Origin: Psychrobacillus sp. FSL K6-2836
GTDB taxonomy: Bacteria > Bacillota > Bacilli > Bacillales_A > Planococcaceae
Length of the DNA: 64,000 nucleotides
Direction of reading: 5' to 3'
NCBI RefSeq assembly: GCF_038003085.1
Contig: NZ_JBBOOM010000003.1
Coordinates: forward strand, 1 to 64,000
Below are positions 8,670 to 18,498 of this stretch, piece by piece. Positions within the stretch are counted from its first letter, which is position 1, and every line of letters begins with the position of its first letter. Under the pieces are notes generated by a model. The model made no database searches and was not told where the DNA came from. It saw only the letters and a list, made by a program, of their open reading frames with translations. The position numbers and the translations under genes were made by a program.

Positions 8670-10646
8670 ATGGGCAAACGAAAATTTCGAAAAGATGCAG
8701 GGATTAGGATATCAGTCACATTTTTATTAACCTTACTGATTGCGTATGTGCTCTCCGGTCTCTTTACGTTCTTAAAGTTGAAAGGCAGTTTGAATAGCCG
8801 GTTAATCGATGTGACAGGAACATTCGATTACGTGATGAATGATGCAGATAACAAAACGAAAATACTAATCATTTTACTCGCAGCCGTTTTCTTCTTCTGG
8901 TTCCTTTCCAAAATGAACCTGATGGAAAAATCGTATGAGGATGCACATGATTACGGGGTCCATGGCTCTTCTAGATTTACCCAGCCTCACGAGGTAATGA
9001 ACGGCAAACAGCTATCCAAACGAAATAAATACAGTAAGTCCAATCCAGCTAAAACATTTGAAACGCTAGAAAATGGCTTAATAGTTGGAAAAGTACCTGA
9101 TAAAAAGCAAGTTCTGATTATTCCACGCACTACTACTATTGATAATCGAAATGTATATGTAGTCGGTTCTAGTGGGAGTGGGAAAGGGCAATCATATGTT
9201 ATTCCAAACCTATTAAATAATAGAGAAGAAACGATAATTGTGACGGATCCAAAAGGGGAACTATTTCACGAAACTGCACAAATCAAGCGAGAACAAGGGT
9301 ATCAGGTCTACCAAGTAGACTTTATTAACTTCAATCAAGATCGCTATAACCTACTAGACTACGTCCTAGATGATCAAGATGCACAGAGTGTCTCCGTTAC
9401 GATAGCGAAGAATTCTACAAAAGATAGTAAAGAAGACTTCTTTATGGAACGTGCACAAAAGATGTTGGCTGGGTTAATCGTCTACTGTAAGACAGAGATA
9501 TCAAATGCCAGTATGAAAGATGTAATCGATACATTTAACGAGAAAGTTGCACCGGACGAAGATGAATTCCGTGAATGGGTAGACGAGGAGTTAACACAGC
9601 ATCATCCAGCCTATCAACTATTGAAAGGGTTAACGACACTTGGTGGCAATACCCGTGCAAGTGTAACATCATCGTTTGCATCACAGGTCAGTATCTTTAC
9701 ACTAAACAAAATCAGCATGATGACCAGAACAAGTGATTTTAACTTCCGAGAGTTCCAGGAACAAAAAAGTATACTGTATGTCAAACTTCCAATGGATGAT
9801 AACCCATTTATGGCACTGACTTCCGTATTCTTTGACCAACTGATCTCACAGTTTTACAAGATGGCCGATGAAAATCATGGAAAACTCAAAATACCAACGA
9901 TTTTCTTATTAGATGAGTTTGCCAATATCGGCAAAATCGAAAAATATGGTCGCGTGCTCGCTACCTGCAGAGGCTTAGGTCTATCCATGAACACAATCGT
10001 CCAGGACAATGGTCAAATAGAAGCCATGTATGGAAAAGAGCTAGCAAGGTCTATATTATCGAATCACGACACCCTCTTATACTTAAGAAGTAAAGACATG
10101 GAAACAATTAAATATTTCTCCCAACTTGCAGGGGAGACGACCGCAAAGATCCAAACAGGCAGCACCAGTCAAAGCGGTGGCTTCATGAGTGGGAAATCGA
10201 GTGCGAGTTCAAGTCAGTCTGAACAATATGTGAAGAGACCATTAATTCCGGAAGGGGACTTATCAAACATTCCAAAAGATACGAGTTATCTATTTGTTAG
10301 TGGCATGTTCCCAATGAAACTTGAGAAAGCTTGGCAATCGGAGGTGTTCGGTAATTATGTAGGGCAGTTTAGTAAGCAGAACCCAATCTCTACGACTAAT
10401 AGAATAGTAGACTCACGAACTGCAGCCACATTAGCAAGAGAACCAATGAAATCCAACCCTTCAACTGGTTCTCATACAATCACTCAAGTAATCGAAGAAG
10501 AGTGGGACCAAGCTGAACACCTAGGGCTTGATTTTGATGAAGCTGATTTGGAAGTCCATGACTCGGAGGAAGAAAAGGATCTAGAAAGTGAAGATATTCA
10601 AAAAAGACTAAAAGAGAAGGAAGTCACTATTCAAAACTTTTTCTAA
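8670..10646 (+). CDS. VirD4/TraG-type coupling protein (T4CP)
   Basis: The product is 658 aa. Two N-terminal membrane segments (residues 12-32 and 62-80) are followed by a VirD4-type ATPase. Walker A is VVGSSGSGKGQSY near residue 165 and Walker B is FLLDEFANIGK near residue 415. The C-terminal 100 residues are acidic. It docks the relaxase-DNA complex to a type IV secretion channel. It starts 19 bases after the relaxase with GGGAGGGAGG upstream. No VirB4, VirB6 or lytic enzyme gene is near, so the channel must come from elsewhere in the cell. Confidence 0.9.
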   Translation: MGKRKFRKDAGIRISVTFLLTLLIAYVLSGLFTFLKLKGSLNSRLIDVTGTFDYVMNDADNKTKILIILLAAVFFFWFLSKMNLMEKSYEDAHDYGVHGSSRFTQPHEVMNGKQLSKRNKYSKSNPAKTFETLENGLIVGKVPDKKQVLIIPRTTTIDNRNVYVVGSSGSGKGQSYVIPNLLNNREETIIVTDPKGELFHETAQIKREQGYQVYQVDFINFNQDRYNLLDYVLDDQDAQSVSVTIAKNSTKDSKEDFFMERAQKMLAGLIVYCKTEISNASMKDVIDTFNEKVAPDEDEFREWVDEELTQHHPAYQLLKGLTTLGGNTRASVTSSFASQVSIFTLNKISMMTRTSDFNFREFQEQKSILYVKLPMDDNPFMALTSVFFDQLISQFYKMADENHGKLKIPTIFLLDEFANIGKIEKYGRVLATCRGLGLSMNTIVQDNGQIEAMYGKELARSILSNHDTLLYLRSKDMETIKYFSQLAGETTAKIQTGSTSQSGGFMSGKSSASSSQSEQYVKRPLIPEGDLSNIPKDTSYLFVSGMFPMKLEKAWQSEVFGNYVGQFSKQNPISTTNRIVDSRTAATLAREPMKSNPSTGSHTITQVIEEEWDQAEHLGLDFDEADLEVHDSEEEKDLESEDIQKRLKEKEVTIQNFF

Positions 10647-10687
10647 TGATATCTTTCGAGAGAAAAATAATTAAAGGAGTGAACTGG

Positions 10688-10912
10688 ATGTATCTGACCA
10701 TAAGTGAAATTCTCGGAACAGATAAACGGATACTTAGCTTTTATGATCCTGTGCCCTTTGAGGCACTTACATATGAGGGTCTACTTGATTTAGAAGAAAA
10801 CATCGCAGATTACACGGTAACTTGTTACACACCAGTTCGTGTGGAAGGTAGTTTATCGCCTTTATATGAGGCATGGTATGTACGAAAGGACGTGATTGAA
10901 TATGTCGAATAA
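10688..10912 (+). CDS. Small conserved-context protein between T4CP and ArdC
   Basis: The product is 74 aa from ATG 10688, 8 bases after AAAGGAG. A longer frame begins at ATG 10646, overlapping the T4CP stop, but it lacks a good site. The protein is acidic and beta/alpha mixed (YLTISEILGTDKRILSFYDP; LLDLEENIADYTVTCYTPV) and I do not recognise it. Its last codons overlap the start of the ArdC gene, which shows tight operon packing within the mobilization module. It may assist transfer or antirestriction. Confidence 0.55.
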   Translation: MYLTISEILGTDKRILSFYDPVPFEALTYEGLLDLEENIADYTVTCYTPVRVEGSLSPLYEAWYVRKDVIEYVE

Positions 10913-12503
10913 AGTGGATTTAACTGAAGTGTCCAAACGGTTAGAGCAGAACTTGGAAGATCTATTCAAAAACGACCGTTTTCAGGATTTGTTGAATGTC
11001 ATGGCTTCTGGACATCATTATTCATTTCATAATAGCCTACTTATTGCATCGCAAAAACCTGATGCAACCATGATTAGAGGGTTCAAACAGTGGCAAGAAC
11101 TTGGCCGACAAGTGAATAAAGGGGAAAAGAGCATTGAGATCCTTGTTCCTACATTTCAAAAAGAGATTGAACAAAAAATAGATGCGAAAACTGGTGAGAT
11201 CCTCAAAGATGAACAGGGTGATGCCCAGTTAGAAGTTAAAGAAACAATCAGCGGCTATGTATTTGGCAAAGTGTTTGATGTTTCCCAGACAAGTGGGAGA
11301 GAGCTGCCGAATGTTCGAGATTTCGTACAGAACGATTTACAATCAGAAGAATCATTAAGTGAACTATACGAGCGTTTTGTAGAACAAGTAAATAAAGATA
11401 GGCAGAATCCTATATCCATCCTAGAAGAAAATCATGAAAATGAGTCCTACGGAGGTTTTTACGAAAGAAATACCGATAAAATCGTCATTAATACAGCTAT
11501 TTCTAAATCTACCGATGCTAAATTCAGAGTGGCTATCCATGAGTATGCACACGGTTTACTCCATAACAAAACAAATGAAATGCAAAAGTTTCCACAAGGG
11601 CATAAAGAGGCGCAGGCAGAATCAGCAGCATATATAGTATCTAAATACTACGGACTAGATACCAACCTAACCTCGACCGGCTATATCGCAACATGGGCAC
11701 AGGACTTGAACCTAGCAAAACAAGCAATTCGAGAAGTACAGCAAGTGTCTGGTCAAATGATTGAACAAATCAACTCCCTACAAAGTGAAAAGATTAAAGA
11801 GTTCTATCAATCCATCGATCCATCCAAAGTAAAATCGGAACTGGAAGAGAAACTACGGATTGAATTTAAAGATGAACCAACATTGCAGTTAGTGGATTCA
11901 AAGAACGGTCTGGTCCTATTTGCAAAAGTGGAAGAAAGTACTCCAGATCATCATTTCATTTTACGTACCAATACGAATAGATTAGTACCTTTAGGTGACC
12001 TAGAGAGTAGATATCATGTCATCAATGTGTTGGAGAACCGAAATGAGATAGGTAAAGAGTTTAAAAAGGTCGAAGATTTTATGAAAATAACCAAAATAGA
12101 TGACGGTAAATACGCAGTGACAATAGAAGGTGGGAAAACAACGGAACGAACATTTATGAAAAAGTTAGAGGGTCAAAAATTTGTTCAGAAAATAGCAATT
12201 GCTCAATCGCTTAATACCGATCGCTACTTATCGGTTACGAATTTAAAAGAAACGGGACATTTACAGCAAAAGAACGAAAAACTATTGAATGAGCGTGTAG
12301 GTAAGTACGTAAAAGAAAAAAATAGAAAAGCAGAACACCAACACAATGTCACTATTGGATGGCATTTGATGAAAAATCCGTTATTACAATCTAAAGAAGC
12401 GCTTGAAAGAAATATAAATTCACTCAACCCACATAATAGTCAAACAAAAGAATTAAAAGAAGCAGTATCCACGAAGGAAAAAGAACAAGAATTAGAAAAA
12501 TAG
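10902..12503 (+). CDS. ArdC-like antirestriction protein with metallopeptidase motif
   Basis: The product is 533 aa from ATG 10902. The N-terminal 130 residues are the ArdC DNA-binding part (HHYSFHNSLLIASQKPDATM; GFKQWQELGRQVNKGEKSI). A zinc-protease-like motif IHEYAHGLLH sits near residue 210. The remainder is an LPD-like helical region and a charged tail. ArdC proteins bind single-stranded DNA and protect incoming plasmids from restriction. As the last gene of the relaxase-T4CP operon, it fits expression at entry into a recipient. The gene ends just before a strong terminator. Confidence 0.8.
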   Translation: MSNKVDLTEVSKRLEQNLEDLFKNDRFQDLLNVMASGHHYSFHNSLLIASQKPDATMIRGFKQWQELGRQVNKGEKSIEILVPTFQKEIEQKIDAKTGEILKDEQGDAQLEVKETISGYVFGKVFDVSQTSGRELPNVRDFVQNDLQSEESLSELYERFVEQVNKDRQNPISILEENHENESYGGFYERNTDKIVINTAISKSTDAKFRVAIHEYAHGLLHNKTNEMQKFPQGHKEAQAESAAYIVSKYYGLDTNLTSTGYIATWAQDLNLAKQAIREVQQVSGQMIEQINSLQSEKIKEFYQSIDPSKVKSELEEKLRIEFKDEPTLQLVDSKNGLVLFAKVEESTPDHHFILRTNTNRLVPLGDLESRYHVINVLENRNEIGKEFKKVEDFMKITKIDDGKYAVTIEGGKTTERTFMKKLEGQKFVQKIAIAQSLNTDRYLSVTNLKETGHLQQKNEKLLNERVGKYVKEKNRKAEHQHNVTIGWHLMKNPLLQSKEALERNINSLNPHNSQTKELKEAVSTKEKEQELEK

Positions 12504-12539
12504 AAAAGGTGATGGGGTTTTTAACCCTATCACCTTTTT
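12504..12539 (+). terminator. Terminator of the mobilization operon
   Basis: The stem AAAAGGTGATGGGGTT pairs with AACCCTATCACCTTTTT and ends in a T-run. It directly follows the ArdC stop codon. Confidence 0.85.
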
Positions 12540-12598
12540 CGTATAAATTTTTCTCCATTAATATTAAAGATATCTCTTCAACTAGACAGCTAGTTTTC

Positions 12599-12766
12599 TT
12601 ATATTACTAGTTCTTTCTCGATTTCATAAATGTCAGTTTCGTTATTATTTCTCATTAAATATATTCTAATAGTGGGTAAACCTCCATTTCCATGCATATG
12701 CTCACCTAAAATTATTACACCTAGCCCCTCAAATGTAGGACTTAAAACCGTAAAAATTACCTCCAT
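12599..12766 (-). CDS. Possible small protein or gene remnant
   Basis: A 55-codon frame starts at ATG 12766 with a TAAGAACAT context but no clear ribosome site. The product (FTVLSPTFEGLGVIILGEHM, then GGLPTIRIYLMRNN) looks protein-like but matches no family I know. The surrounding 500 bases (12540-12974) otherwise show nothing beyond AT-rich sequence. It may be the end of a larger decayed gene. Confidence 0.25.
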   Translation of the reverse strand: MEVIFTVLSPTFEGLGVIILGEHMHGNGGLPTIRIYLMRNNNETDIYEIEKELVI

Positions 12767-12974
12767 ATGTTCTTATTCTACTGGCATAAATATAATCGTA
12801 AGTATGTATCTCTCCTTTATCTACATATCCATCCAAAAATGATTTCTCTTTCTTTGAAATAGTAAATAAGTTTATTAAGTAGATTGAAATTAACAATCAA
12901 TAAATAGGTATTTAGAAATATGGAATTTCAAAAATTTTAAAAGTAAATATTATTAAACTTTTCTGAAATTATTG

Positions 12975-13025
12975 TTGACATTAATCAGAATTGTCTTAAA
13001 ATGAATTATATCTAATATATTAGAT
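12975..13025 (+). promoter_or_regulatory. Promoter and GntR-type operator of the sugar-acid operon
   Basis: A -35 TTGACA (12975-12980) and a -10 TAAAAT (12997-13002) are 16 bases apart. Downstream lies the perfect palindrome ATCTAATATATTAGAT (13010-13025), placed to block initiation. The same palindrome with one change lies in the promoter of the FCD-GntR gene at 18481-18498. Negative control by that regulator, relieved by a pathway intermediate, is inferred. Confidence 0.75.
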
Positions 13026-13041
13026 TTTAGGAGGTGAATTG

Positions 13042-13824
13042 ATGACAAACAATAAAGTAGTAATTGTAACGGGAGGAGTTTCAGGATTAGGTTTAGCTGT
13101 AGTCCAGGAACTTACTAATAAAGACATGAAAGTGGCAATTATTGATCTATCCGAAGAAAAAGGAAAGGATGTAGAAAGGACCTTAAGTGAACAAGGGAAA
13201 AGAGTAATATTTATTAAAGCAGACGTAACAATTCCAGAAGAAACCGAAAGGGCAGTAAAATTTGTTGTTGAAAATTTTGGGGGCGTAGATGCACTAGTAA
13301 ATTGCGCAGGAATAATTTCCCGATCACCTGCGGCTTCAGTTTCTGCAAATGAGTTAGATACTATTTTGCGTATTAACCTTCAAGGTAGTGTCTATATGTG
13401 CCAAGCAGTACACCCATATATGAAAGAAAAGAAGATGGGTTCCATTGTAAATTTTTCTTCCATGCTTGCCCATTATGGCAGTTCAAACCTTCTATCGTAT
13501 GCGGCCTCAAAAGGAGGAATTGTCCAGGTGACAAAGTGTTTAGCTGTAGAATGGGCACAGTTCAACATTCGAGTAAATGCTGTTAGTCCTGGATATATTG
13601 AAACGCCATTAGCCATAGGAGCTACACAAGATCCAAAGTTTAGAGAACGAATTTTATCTCGAACACCCCAAAAAAGGTTTGGGGCTCCTGAAGAAGTGGC
13701 AACAGTTGTAAATTTTCTAATATCCTCTGCTTCCAGTTTCGTCACAGGTATTATTTTACCAGTCGATGGTGGGCTTTTGGCCGGTGATCCAGATCTTTAT
13801 CCGCCGGTTACGCAGAAAGCGTGA
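13042..13824 (+). CDS. SDR oxidoreductase, probable sugar-acid dehydrogenase (KduD/gluconate 5-dehydrogenase type)
   Basis: The product is 260 aa from ATG 13042 (AGGAGG 10 bases upstream; an in-frame TTG at 13039 is less likely). It is a classical short-chain dehydrogenase: the NAD(P) loop TGGVSGLG is near residue 10, NCAGIISR near 88, and the catalytic Ser/Tyr/Lys lie in FSSMLAHYGSSNLLSYAASKGG. The C-terminus carries the VNAVSPGYIETP motif. It is the first gene behind the regulated promoter, and the neighbours are sugar-acid enzymes, so it likely oxidises or reduces a keto-sugar acid. The exact substrate is not readable. Confidence 0.75.
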   Translation: MTNNKVVIVTGGVSGLGLAVVQELTNKDMKVAIIDLSEEKGKDVERTLSEQGKRVIFIKADVTIPEETERAVKFVVENFGGVDALVNCAGIISRSPAASVSANELDTILRINLQGSVYMCQAVHPYMKEKKMGSIVNFSSMLAHYGSSNLLSYAASKGGIVQVTKCLAVEWAQFNIRVNAVSPGYIETPLAIGATQDPKFRERILSRTPQKRFGAPEEVATVVNFLISSASSFVTGIILPVDGGLLAGDPDLYPPVTQKA

Positions 13825-13853
13825 GTATATATTAAAAATATAGGAGGAAAAAA

Positions 13854-14333
13854 ATGACTACAGAATTAAACAAATTTACGGAACAATTTCAATTAGACGA
13901 CCAAGCAATTAATATTAATGATCTTCCATGGATTCCTCAGTCTGATAGAGTTTGGTTCAAACCTTTACGTTTTGACTTGACCACTGGAAGCTGGATTAAC
14001 CTTTTGAAAGTAAAGCCAGGTGGAGCTGTAAACAGACACCGCCATTCTGGAGGAAAAGTTATGGCATACACCCTCCAAGGACAATGGAGATATTTAGAAA
14101 GAGAGTGGAGAGCTACTCCAGGATCTTTTGTATACGAACCTCCTGGCGATATACACACTCTTGTGGTAGATGGAGAAGAGGAAATGATTACACTTTTTAT
14201 CCTTGAAGGGATTATCCAATATTTAGATGATAATGATAACGTAATTTCCCAAGATGATTTGTTTAGTAAAATGAATCTCTACTATAAATATTGTGAAGAA
14301 CACAATATTCCAATTCAAAACTTAAAATATTAA
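13854..14333 (+). CDS. Cupin protein (2,4'-dihydroxyacetophenone dioxygenase-like family)
   Basis: The product is 159 aa, a single cupin. Metal ligands are likely in KPGGAVNRHRHSGGKVMAYTL (residues 55-75) and the second motif YEPPGDIHTLVV (residues 98-109). The sequence resembles the cupin family annotated as 2,4'-dihydroxyacetophenone dioxygenase. In sugar-acid operons such proteins may instead act as isomerases. It follows the SDR by 29 bases with AGGAGG, so it is in the same operon. The reaction is unknown. Confidence 0.65.
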   Translation: MTTELNKFTEQFQLDDQAININDLPWIPQSDRVWFKPLRFDLTTGSWINLLKVKPGGAVNRHRHSGGKVMAYTLQGQWRYLEREWRATPGSFVYEPPGDIHTLVVDGEEEMITLFILEGIIQYLDDNDNVISQDDLFSKMNLYYKYCEEHNIPIQNLKY

Positions 14334-14386
14334 ACATATGAATCAAACAGTAATGAATATATCCTTTATTTTCTGAAATGATATAC

Positions 14387-14449
14387 AAGAAAACCAGAAA
14401 TATTCCTGAACTTTATCAACCAGCACATAGGGGTATTTCGGGTTTTCTT
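14387..14449 (+). terminator. Terminator or attenuator between cupin and kinase genes
   Basis: A long imperfect hairpin is seen: AAGAAAACC and GAAATATTCC in the left arm pair with GGGGTATTTC and GGTTTTCTT in the right arm. It ends in a TTTTCTTACTT tract. It lies about 54 bases after the cupin gene and 68 before the kinase. It may reduce read-through so that the first two genes are expressed more strongly. Confidence 0.6.
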
Positions 14450-14516
14450 ACTTACTCGATAAAGATATAAGTATGAAATTATTTGCTCATACTTATATAT
14501 TTCAAGGAGACCTATA

Positions 14517-15482
14517 ATGAAAAAACTAGATGTGTTTACTTTTGGAGAAACCATGATTCTTTTCCAACCTGTTCAAATGCTACCACTAGAATATATACAT
14601 GATTATCCAAGAAAAATAGGTGGTGCGGAGTCAAATGTGGCAATTGGTCTTGCACGACTAGGTCATTCAGTTAAATGGTTTAGCAAGTTAGGCGATGATC
14701 CATTCGGACATTATATTAAAAAAACTATAAGAGGAGAAGGCGTGGATACTTCTTCTTGTATTTTCACCCCTCAAGCACCAACAGGACTATTTTTTAAAGA
14801 GCAGCTTTCTCCAGAGGACCTGAATATTTATTATTATCGAAAAGGTTCTGCTGCAAGTTTAATAGAGCCGAAAGAACTTGATGAGGAGTCCATTGCGAGT
14901 GCCAAAGTTTTACATATCAGCGGTATAACTCCCGCTTTAAGTATGACAAACTATCAGACTGTCTTAAGGGCGATTGACATTGCTAAAAAAAATAATACAA
15001 TGATAGTTTTTGACCCTAATTTCCGTTCAAAACTTTGGTCAGAAGAAAAGGCAAAAAAAGTTTTGAACGAAATTGCTGAAAATGCCGATGTCCTTCTGCC
15101 TGGGCTTGCAGAGGGCCAGTTAATGACTGGGGAAACTGAAGTGGAAGCAGTTGCGAGAAAGCTGTTAGGAAATACCAATAAAATTATTATTTTAAAACTC
15201 GGAAGTCAAGGTGCATATTTGCATACAAAAGAAGAGAAATTTTTTGTAGAAGCATTTTCACTTAAACAAATAGTTGACCCAGTAGGGGCTGGAGACGGTT
15301 TTGCTGCTGGTATTATCAGCGGCATACTACGAAAGGAACCTATGTACCAAGTGATCAGACGAGCAAATGCTATTGGTGCAATGGTGGTTGGAGTAAAAGG
15401 TGATATCGAAGGATTGCCAACATCAAGTGCTGTTGAACATTTTATGGGCCAGTTAGGAAATGAGCAAGACGTAAAGCGCTAA
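14517..15482 (+). CDS. kdgK: 2-keto-3-deoxygluconate kinase (PfkB family)
   Basis: The product is 321 aa of the ribokinase/PfkB fold. The GGAESNVAIGLARLG signature is near residue 37, DPNFRSKLW near 164, and the catalytic DPVGAGDGFAAG near 257, including the general-base Asp. These match KDG kinases, which phosphorylate 2-keto-3-deoxy-gluconate or -galactonate. The next gene encodes the aldolase that would cleave the product. An AGGAG site precedes ATG 14517. A second KDG-type kinase occurs in this window at 20720; the two are clearly diverged, so they may differ in sugar preference. Confidence 0.8.
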   Translation: MKKLDVFTFGETMILFQPVQMLPLEYIHDYPRKIGGAESNVAIGLARLGHSVKWFSKLGDDPFGHYIKKTIRGEGVDTSSCIFTPQAPTGLFFKEQLSPEDLNIYYYRKGSAASLIEPKELDEESIASAKVLHISGITPALSMTNYQTVLRAIDIAKKNNTMIVFDPNFRSKLWSEEKAKKVLNEIAENADVLLPGLAEGQLMTGETEVEAVARKLLGNTNKIIILKLGSQGAYLHTKEEKFFVEAFSLKQIVDPVGAGDGFAAGIISGILRKEPMYQVIRRANAIGAMVVGVKGDIEGLPTSSAVEHFMGQLGNEQDVKR

Positions 15483-15500
15483 ATAGAGGAGACATTCAAA

Positions 15501-16145
15501 ATGAAAAAATGGGACAACTTGATTCGTTTGAAAGAGTCTGGCTTAATTGCGGTAATCCGAAAACCAAAACAAGCACAGATATACCATATTGCAGAAGCAC
15601 TGATTAATGGTGGGACAGGTGCTCTTGAGGTTACTCTTGATACTCCGGGAGCACTGCAGATGATTAAGGATTTAAAAGAGAAGTATAAAGACCAAGTATT
15701 AGTAGGGGCAGGTACGGTTTTAGATGCAACGTCAGCTAAAAACGCTATTGAGGCTGGAGCTGATTTTATTTTTTCTCCTACTTTGGATATCGAAACAATT
15801 CAAATGACAAACCGATATGGCAGAATATCAATCCCTGGTGTTATGACTCCAAGTGAAATTTTAAGTGCATATTCAGCAGGAGCTGATTTAGTGAAGATTT
15901 TCCCAGGTACAGCATTCAACGAGAATTATATCAAGGATTTGCAAGGACCTCTTAGCCATATTCCAATGATGCCAACTGGTGGTGTAAGTCTCGAGAATGT
16001 GGAAACATTTATTAAAAATGGAGCGATAGCTGTAGGAGCTGGTGGATCATTATTAAATAGTGAGGCAATTGCTGAAGGACGTTATGAAGTATTGACAGAT
16101 ATTGCAAAACAATTTATTGAAAAAATACGAAAAGCCAGAAATTAA
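15501..16145 (+). CDS. eda: KDPG/KDPGal aldolase
   Basis: The product is 214 aa, a typical class I 2-keto-3-deoxy-6-phosphogluconate aldolase. The catalytic glutamate is in [12 protein letters not shown] (residues 37-48), the VGAGTVLD motif is near residue 70, and the Schiff-base lysine is in [12 protein letters not shown] (about residue 133). MPTGGV near residue 157 binds phosphate. It splits the phosphorylated keto-deoxy acid into pyruvate and glyceraldehyde 3-phosphate. The gene is 18 bases after the kinase in the same operon with AGAGGAG upstream. Confidence 0.85.
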   Translation: MKKWDNLIRLKESGLIAVIRKPKQAQIYHIAEALINGGTGALEVTLDTPGALQMIKDLKEKYKDQVLVGAGTVLDATSAKNAIEAGADFIFSPTLDIETIQMTNRYGRISIPGVMTPSEILSAYSAGADLVKIFPGTAFNENYIKDLQGPLSHIPMMPTGGVSLENVETFIKNGAIAVGAGGSLLNSEAIAEGRYEVLTDIAKQFIEKIRKARN

Positions 16146-16179
16146 TCTAGTACCTAAAAAAGGAAATAGGAGGATTACT

Positions 16180-17328
16180 TTGAAAATAGTAAAAGTGGAA
16201 ACTTTTTTAGTACCACCCCGATGGTTGTTCTTAAAAATAGAAACAGATGAAGGTATTTCAGGATGGGGAGAACCAGTTATTGAAGGACGAGCACTCACAG
16301 TAAAAACAGCCGTTGAGGAACTGAGCGATTATTTGATTGGCAAAGACCCTTTGCTTATTGAGGATCTTTGGCAAACTATGTACCGTTCTGGATTTTATCG
16401 TGGTGGACCAATTCTTATGAGCGCAATTGCCGGAATAGATCAGGCTTTATGGGACATTAAAGGTAAATATTACAATGCTTCCATTGCAGATTTAATGGGA
16501 GGTTCATGTAGAAATTCAGTTCGTGTCTACTCATGGATTGGAGGGGACCGTCCTAATGATGTAGGAAGAGCGGCTATGGAAAAAGTTGCAGCAGGATTTA
16601 CAGCTGTAAAGATGAATGGCACAGAAGAACTTCAATATATTGATTCCTATGAAAAAGTTGATCAAGCAATCGAACGAATTGCAACAGTAAGGGAAGCAGT
16701 AGGTAAGTATGTTGGGATAGGTATTGATTTTCATGGCCGTGTACATAAACCAATGGCCAAAATTTTGGTAAAAGAGCTGGAACAATTTCGTCCAATGTTT
16801 ATTGAAGAGCCTGTTTTGCCAGAAAATAACGAAGCTTTACGTGATATTGCACGCATTAGTAATATTCCTCTAGCCACTGGTGAAAGAATGTTTTCAAGAT
16901 GGGATTTTAAAAAGATTTTACAGGAAGGGTACGTTGATATTATTCAACCTGACTTATCTCATGCAGGAGGAATAACCGAGTGCAAGAAAATTTTTGCTAT
17001 GGCAGAAGCCTACGACGTAGCCGTGGCTCCGCATTGTCCGCTTGGCCCTATTGCATTAGCATCTTGTCTACAAGTTGATGCCACTTCTTATAACGTATTT
17101 ATTCAGGAACAAAGTTTAGGAATCCATTATAACCAAGGCAGTGATTTGCTAGATTATTTAAATGATCCAGGAGTATTTGAATATAAAGATGGCTATGTCG
17201 ATATGCTTTATAAGCCTGGTCTGGGCATTTCGATAAACGAAGAGTTTGTACGTACACAAGCAAAAGTTGGTCACAACTGGAAAAATCCAGTATGGCGCCA
17301 TCAAGATGGGACTATTGCAGAATGGTAA
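16180..17328 (+). CDS. dgoD: Galactonate dehydratase-like enolase-superfamily enzyme
   Basis: The product is 382 aa from a TTG start at 16180 behind AGGAGG; a longer frame from 16102 overlaps the aldolase and has no site. The length equals that of E. coli DgoD. The capping domain includes [16 protein letters not shown]. The barrel has the DFHGRVH motif, the metal ligands FIEEPV and TGERMF, and the base [11 protein letters not shown] near residue 285. DgoD converts D-galactonate to 2-keto-3-deoxygalactonate, the substrate of the kinase encoded upstream. Related sugar acids cannot be excluded. Confidence 0.8.
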   Translation: MKIVKVETFLVPPRWLFLKIETDEGISGWGEPVIEGRALTVKTAVEELSDYLIGKDPLLIEDLWQTMYRSGFYRGGPILMSAIAGIDQALWDIKGKYYNASIADLMGGSCRNSVRVYSWIGGDRPNDVGRAAMEKVAAGFTAVKMNGTEELQYIDSYEKVDQAIERIATVREAVGKYVGIGIDFHGRVHKPMAKILVKELEQFRPMFIEEPVLPENNEALRDIARISNIPLATGERMFSRWDFKKILQEGYVDIIQPDLSHAGGITECKKIFAMAEAYDVAVAPHCPLGPIALASCLQVDATSYNVFIQEQSLGIHYNQGSDLLDYLNDPGVFEYKDGYVDMLYKPGLGISINEEFVRTQAKVGHNWKNPVWRHQDGTIAEW

Positions 17329-17401
17329 CTTAAAGAGTTCCAAAATCATAACTAGTTAATTTTATTTGGGTTTAATTATTAATTACAGGGAGTGTGAATA
17401 T

Positions 17402-18361
17402 ATGATATTTAAAGTACTGATAACAGACTATGAATATGAAAATTTAGATTATGAAGAAGAAATCTTTATAAATAGTGGCTTAAAAATTGAAATGATTAAA
17501 GCACAATGTAAAACAGAAGAAGAAGTGATAGAAAACGGACAACTAGCAGATGCAATAATAAATCAGTATGCTCCTATTTCTGAAAGAGTTATCAAGTCGC
17601 TCCCACATCTTAAAGTTATTTCCCATTACGGTGTAGGAGTAAACACAATTGATATCAATGCTGCAAGAGAAAAAGGGATTGTAGTTGCTAATGTACCTGA
17701 TTATGGTATGGAGGAGGTTTCAAATCATGCTCTGGCACTCTTACTTGCATGGGCACGAAAAATACCACTTTTAAATAGAGAGGTTAAAAATGGTAACTGG
17801 GATTTCAAAGTGAGCACCCCTATTCACAGATTTTCACATCAAACACTTGGTGTTTTAGGTTTTGGACGCATTCCACGCCGCTTTATAGAGAAAGCAAAAC
17901 CCCTAGGATTTAAAGTCGCTGCGTATGATCCTTTTATTTCAAAAGAAGACATGGCAGCGGTAGGTGTGCTAAAAATGGAATTTGATGAAATTATTAAAGA
18001 ATCCGATTTTTTGTCGATACATGTTCCCCTTATTAAAGAAACTTATCATTTACTGGATAAAGAACAGTTTAAAAAAATGAAAAAAAATGCAGTTGTTATC
18101 AATACAGCACGTGGACCTATTATTGATGAAACAGCACTTGTAGAAGCTTTAGAAAAAGGTTTTATTACTGGTGCCGCATTGGATGTTACAGAAGAAGAAC
18201 CCGTCAGTAAAAATAGTCCTCTTTTAAAAATGGACAATGTCATAATTACACCACATAGTGCCTGGTATTCAGAAGAGTCTATGATTGAGCTACGACAAAA
18301 AGCTGCAAGAAACATTGTACAAGTATTAAATGGGGAAGAGAGTCCATATTCTCTTAAATAA
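17402..18361 (+). CDS. D-isomer-specific 2-hydroxyacid dehydrogenase
   Basis: The product is 319 aa from ATG 17402 (GGGAGTG upstream; the longer frame from 17366 lacks a site). The NAD-binding motif LGVLGFGRIPRRF is near residue 150. It has the conserved Arg in NTARGPI and the HSAWYSEES histidine region. It belongs to the group often called C-terminal-binding-protein-like dehydrogenases found beside sugar-acid genes. It could reduce a 2-keto acid such as hydroxypyruvate or a keto-aldonate. It is the last gene of the first sugar-acid operon; a decayed relative lies at 19525-19974. Confidence 0.75.
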   Translation: MIFKVLITDYEYENLDYEEEIFINSGLKIEMIKAQCKTEEEVIENGQLADAIINQYAPISERVIKSLPHLKVISHYGVGVNTIDINAAREKGIVVANVPDYGMEEVSNHALALLLAWARKIPLLNREVKNGNWDFKVSTPIHRFSHQTLGVLGFGRIPRRFIEKAKPLGFKVAAYDPFISKEDMAAVGVLKMEFDEIIKESDFLSIHVPLIKETYHLLDKEQFKKMKKNAVVINTARGPIIDETALVEALEKGFITGAALDVTEEEPVSKNSPLLKMDNVIITPHSAWYSEESMIELRQKAARNIVQVLNGEESPYSLK

Positions 18362-18449
18362 AATAACATTAAAACTGTATGCTCCTTTTGTTATTATCAA
18401 TATTTTAATATTATTTATTTTAAATTAATCTTAATAAATTTTTGTCTAG

Positions 18450-18498
18450 TTGACAAACAATTCTAAAAAGTGATATATTAAATCTGATATATTAGATT
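18450..18498 (+). promoter_or_regulatory. Promoter and operator of the GntR gene
   Basis: TTGACA (18450-18455) is followed by a TATATT-like -10 at 18474-18479. The palindrome AATCTGATATATTAGATT (18481-18498) lies just downstream. It is a one-mismatch version of the site at 13010-13025, which suggests autoregulation by the GntR product. Confidence 0.75.
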
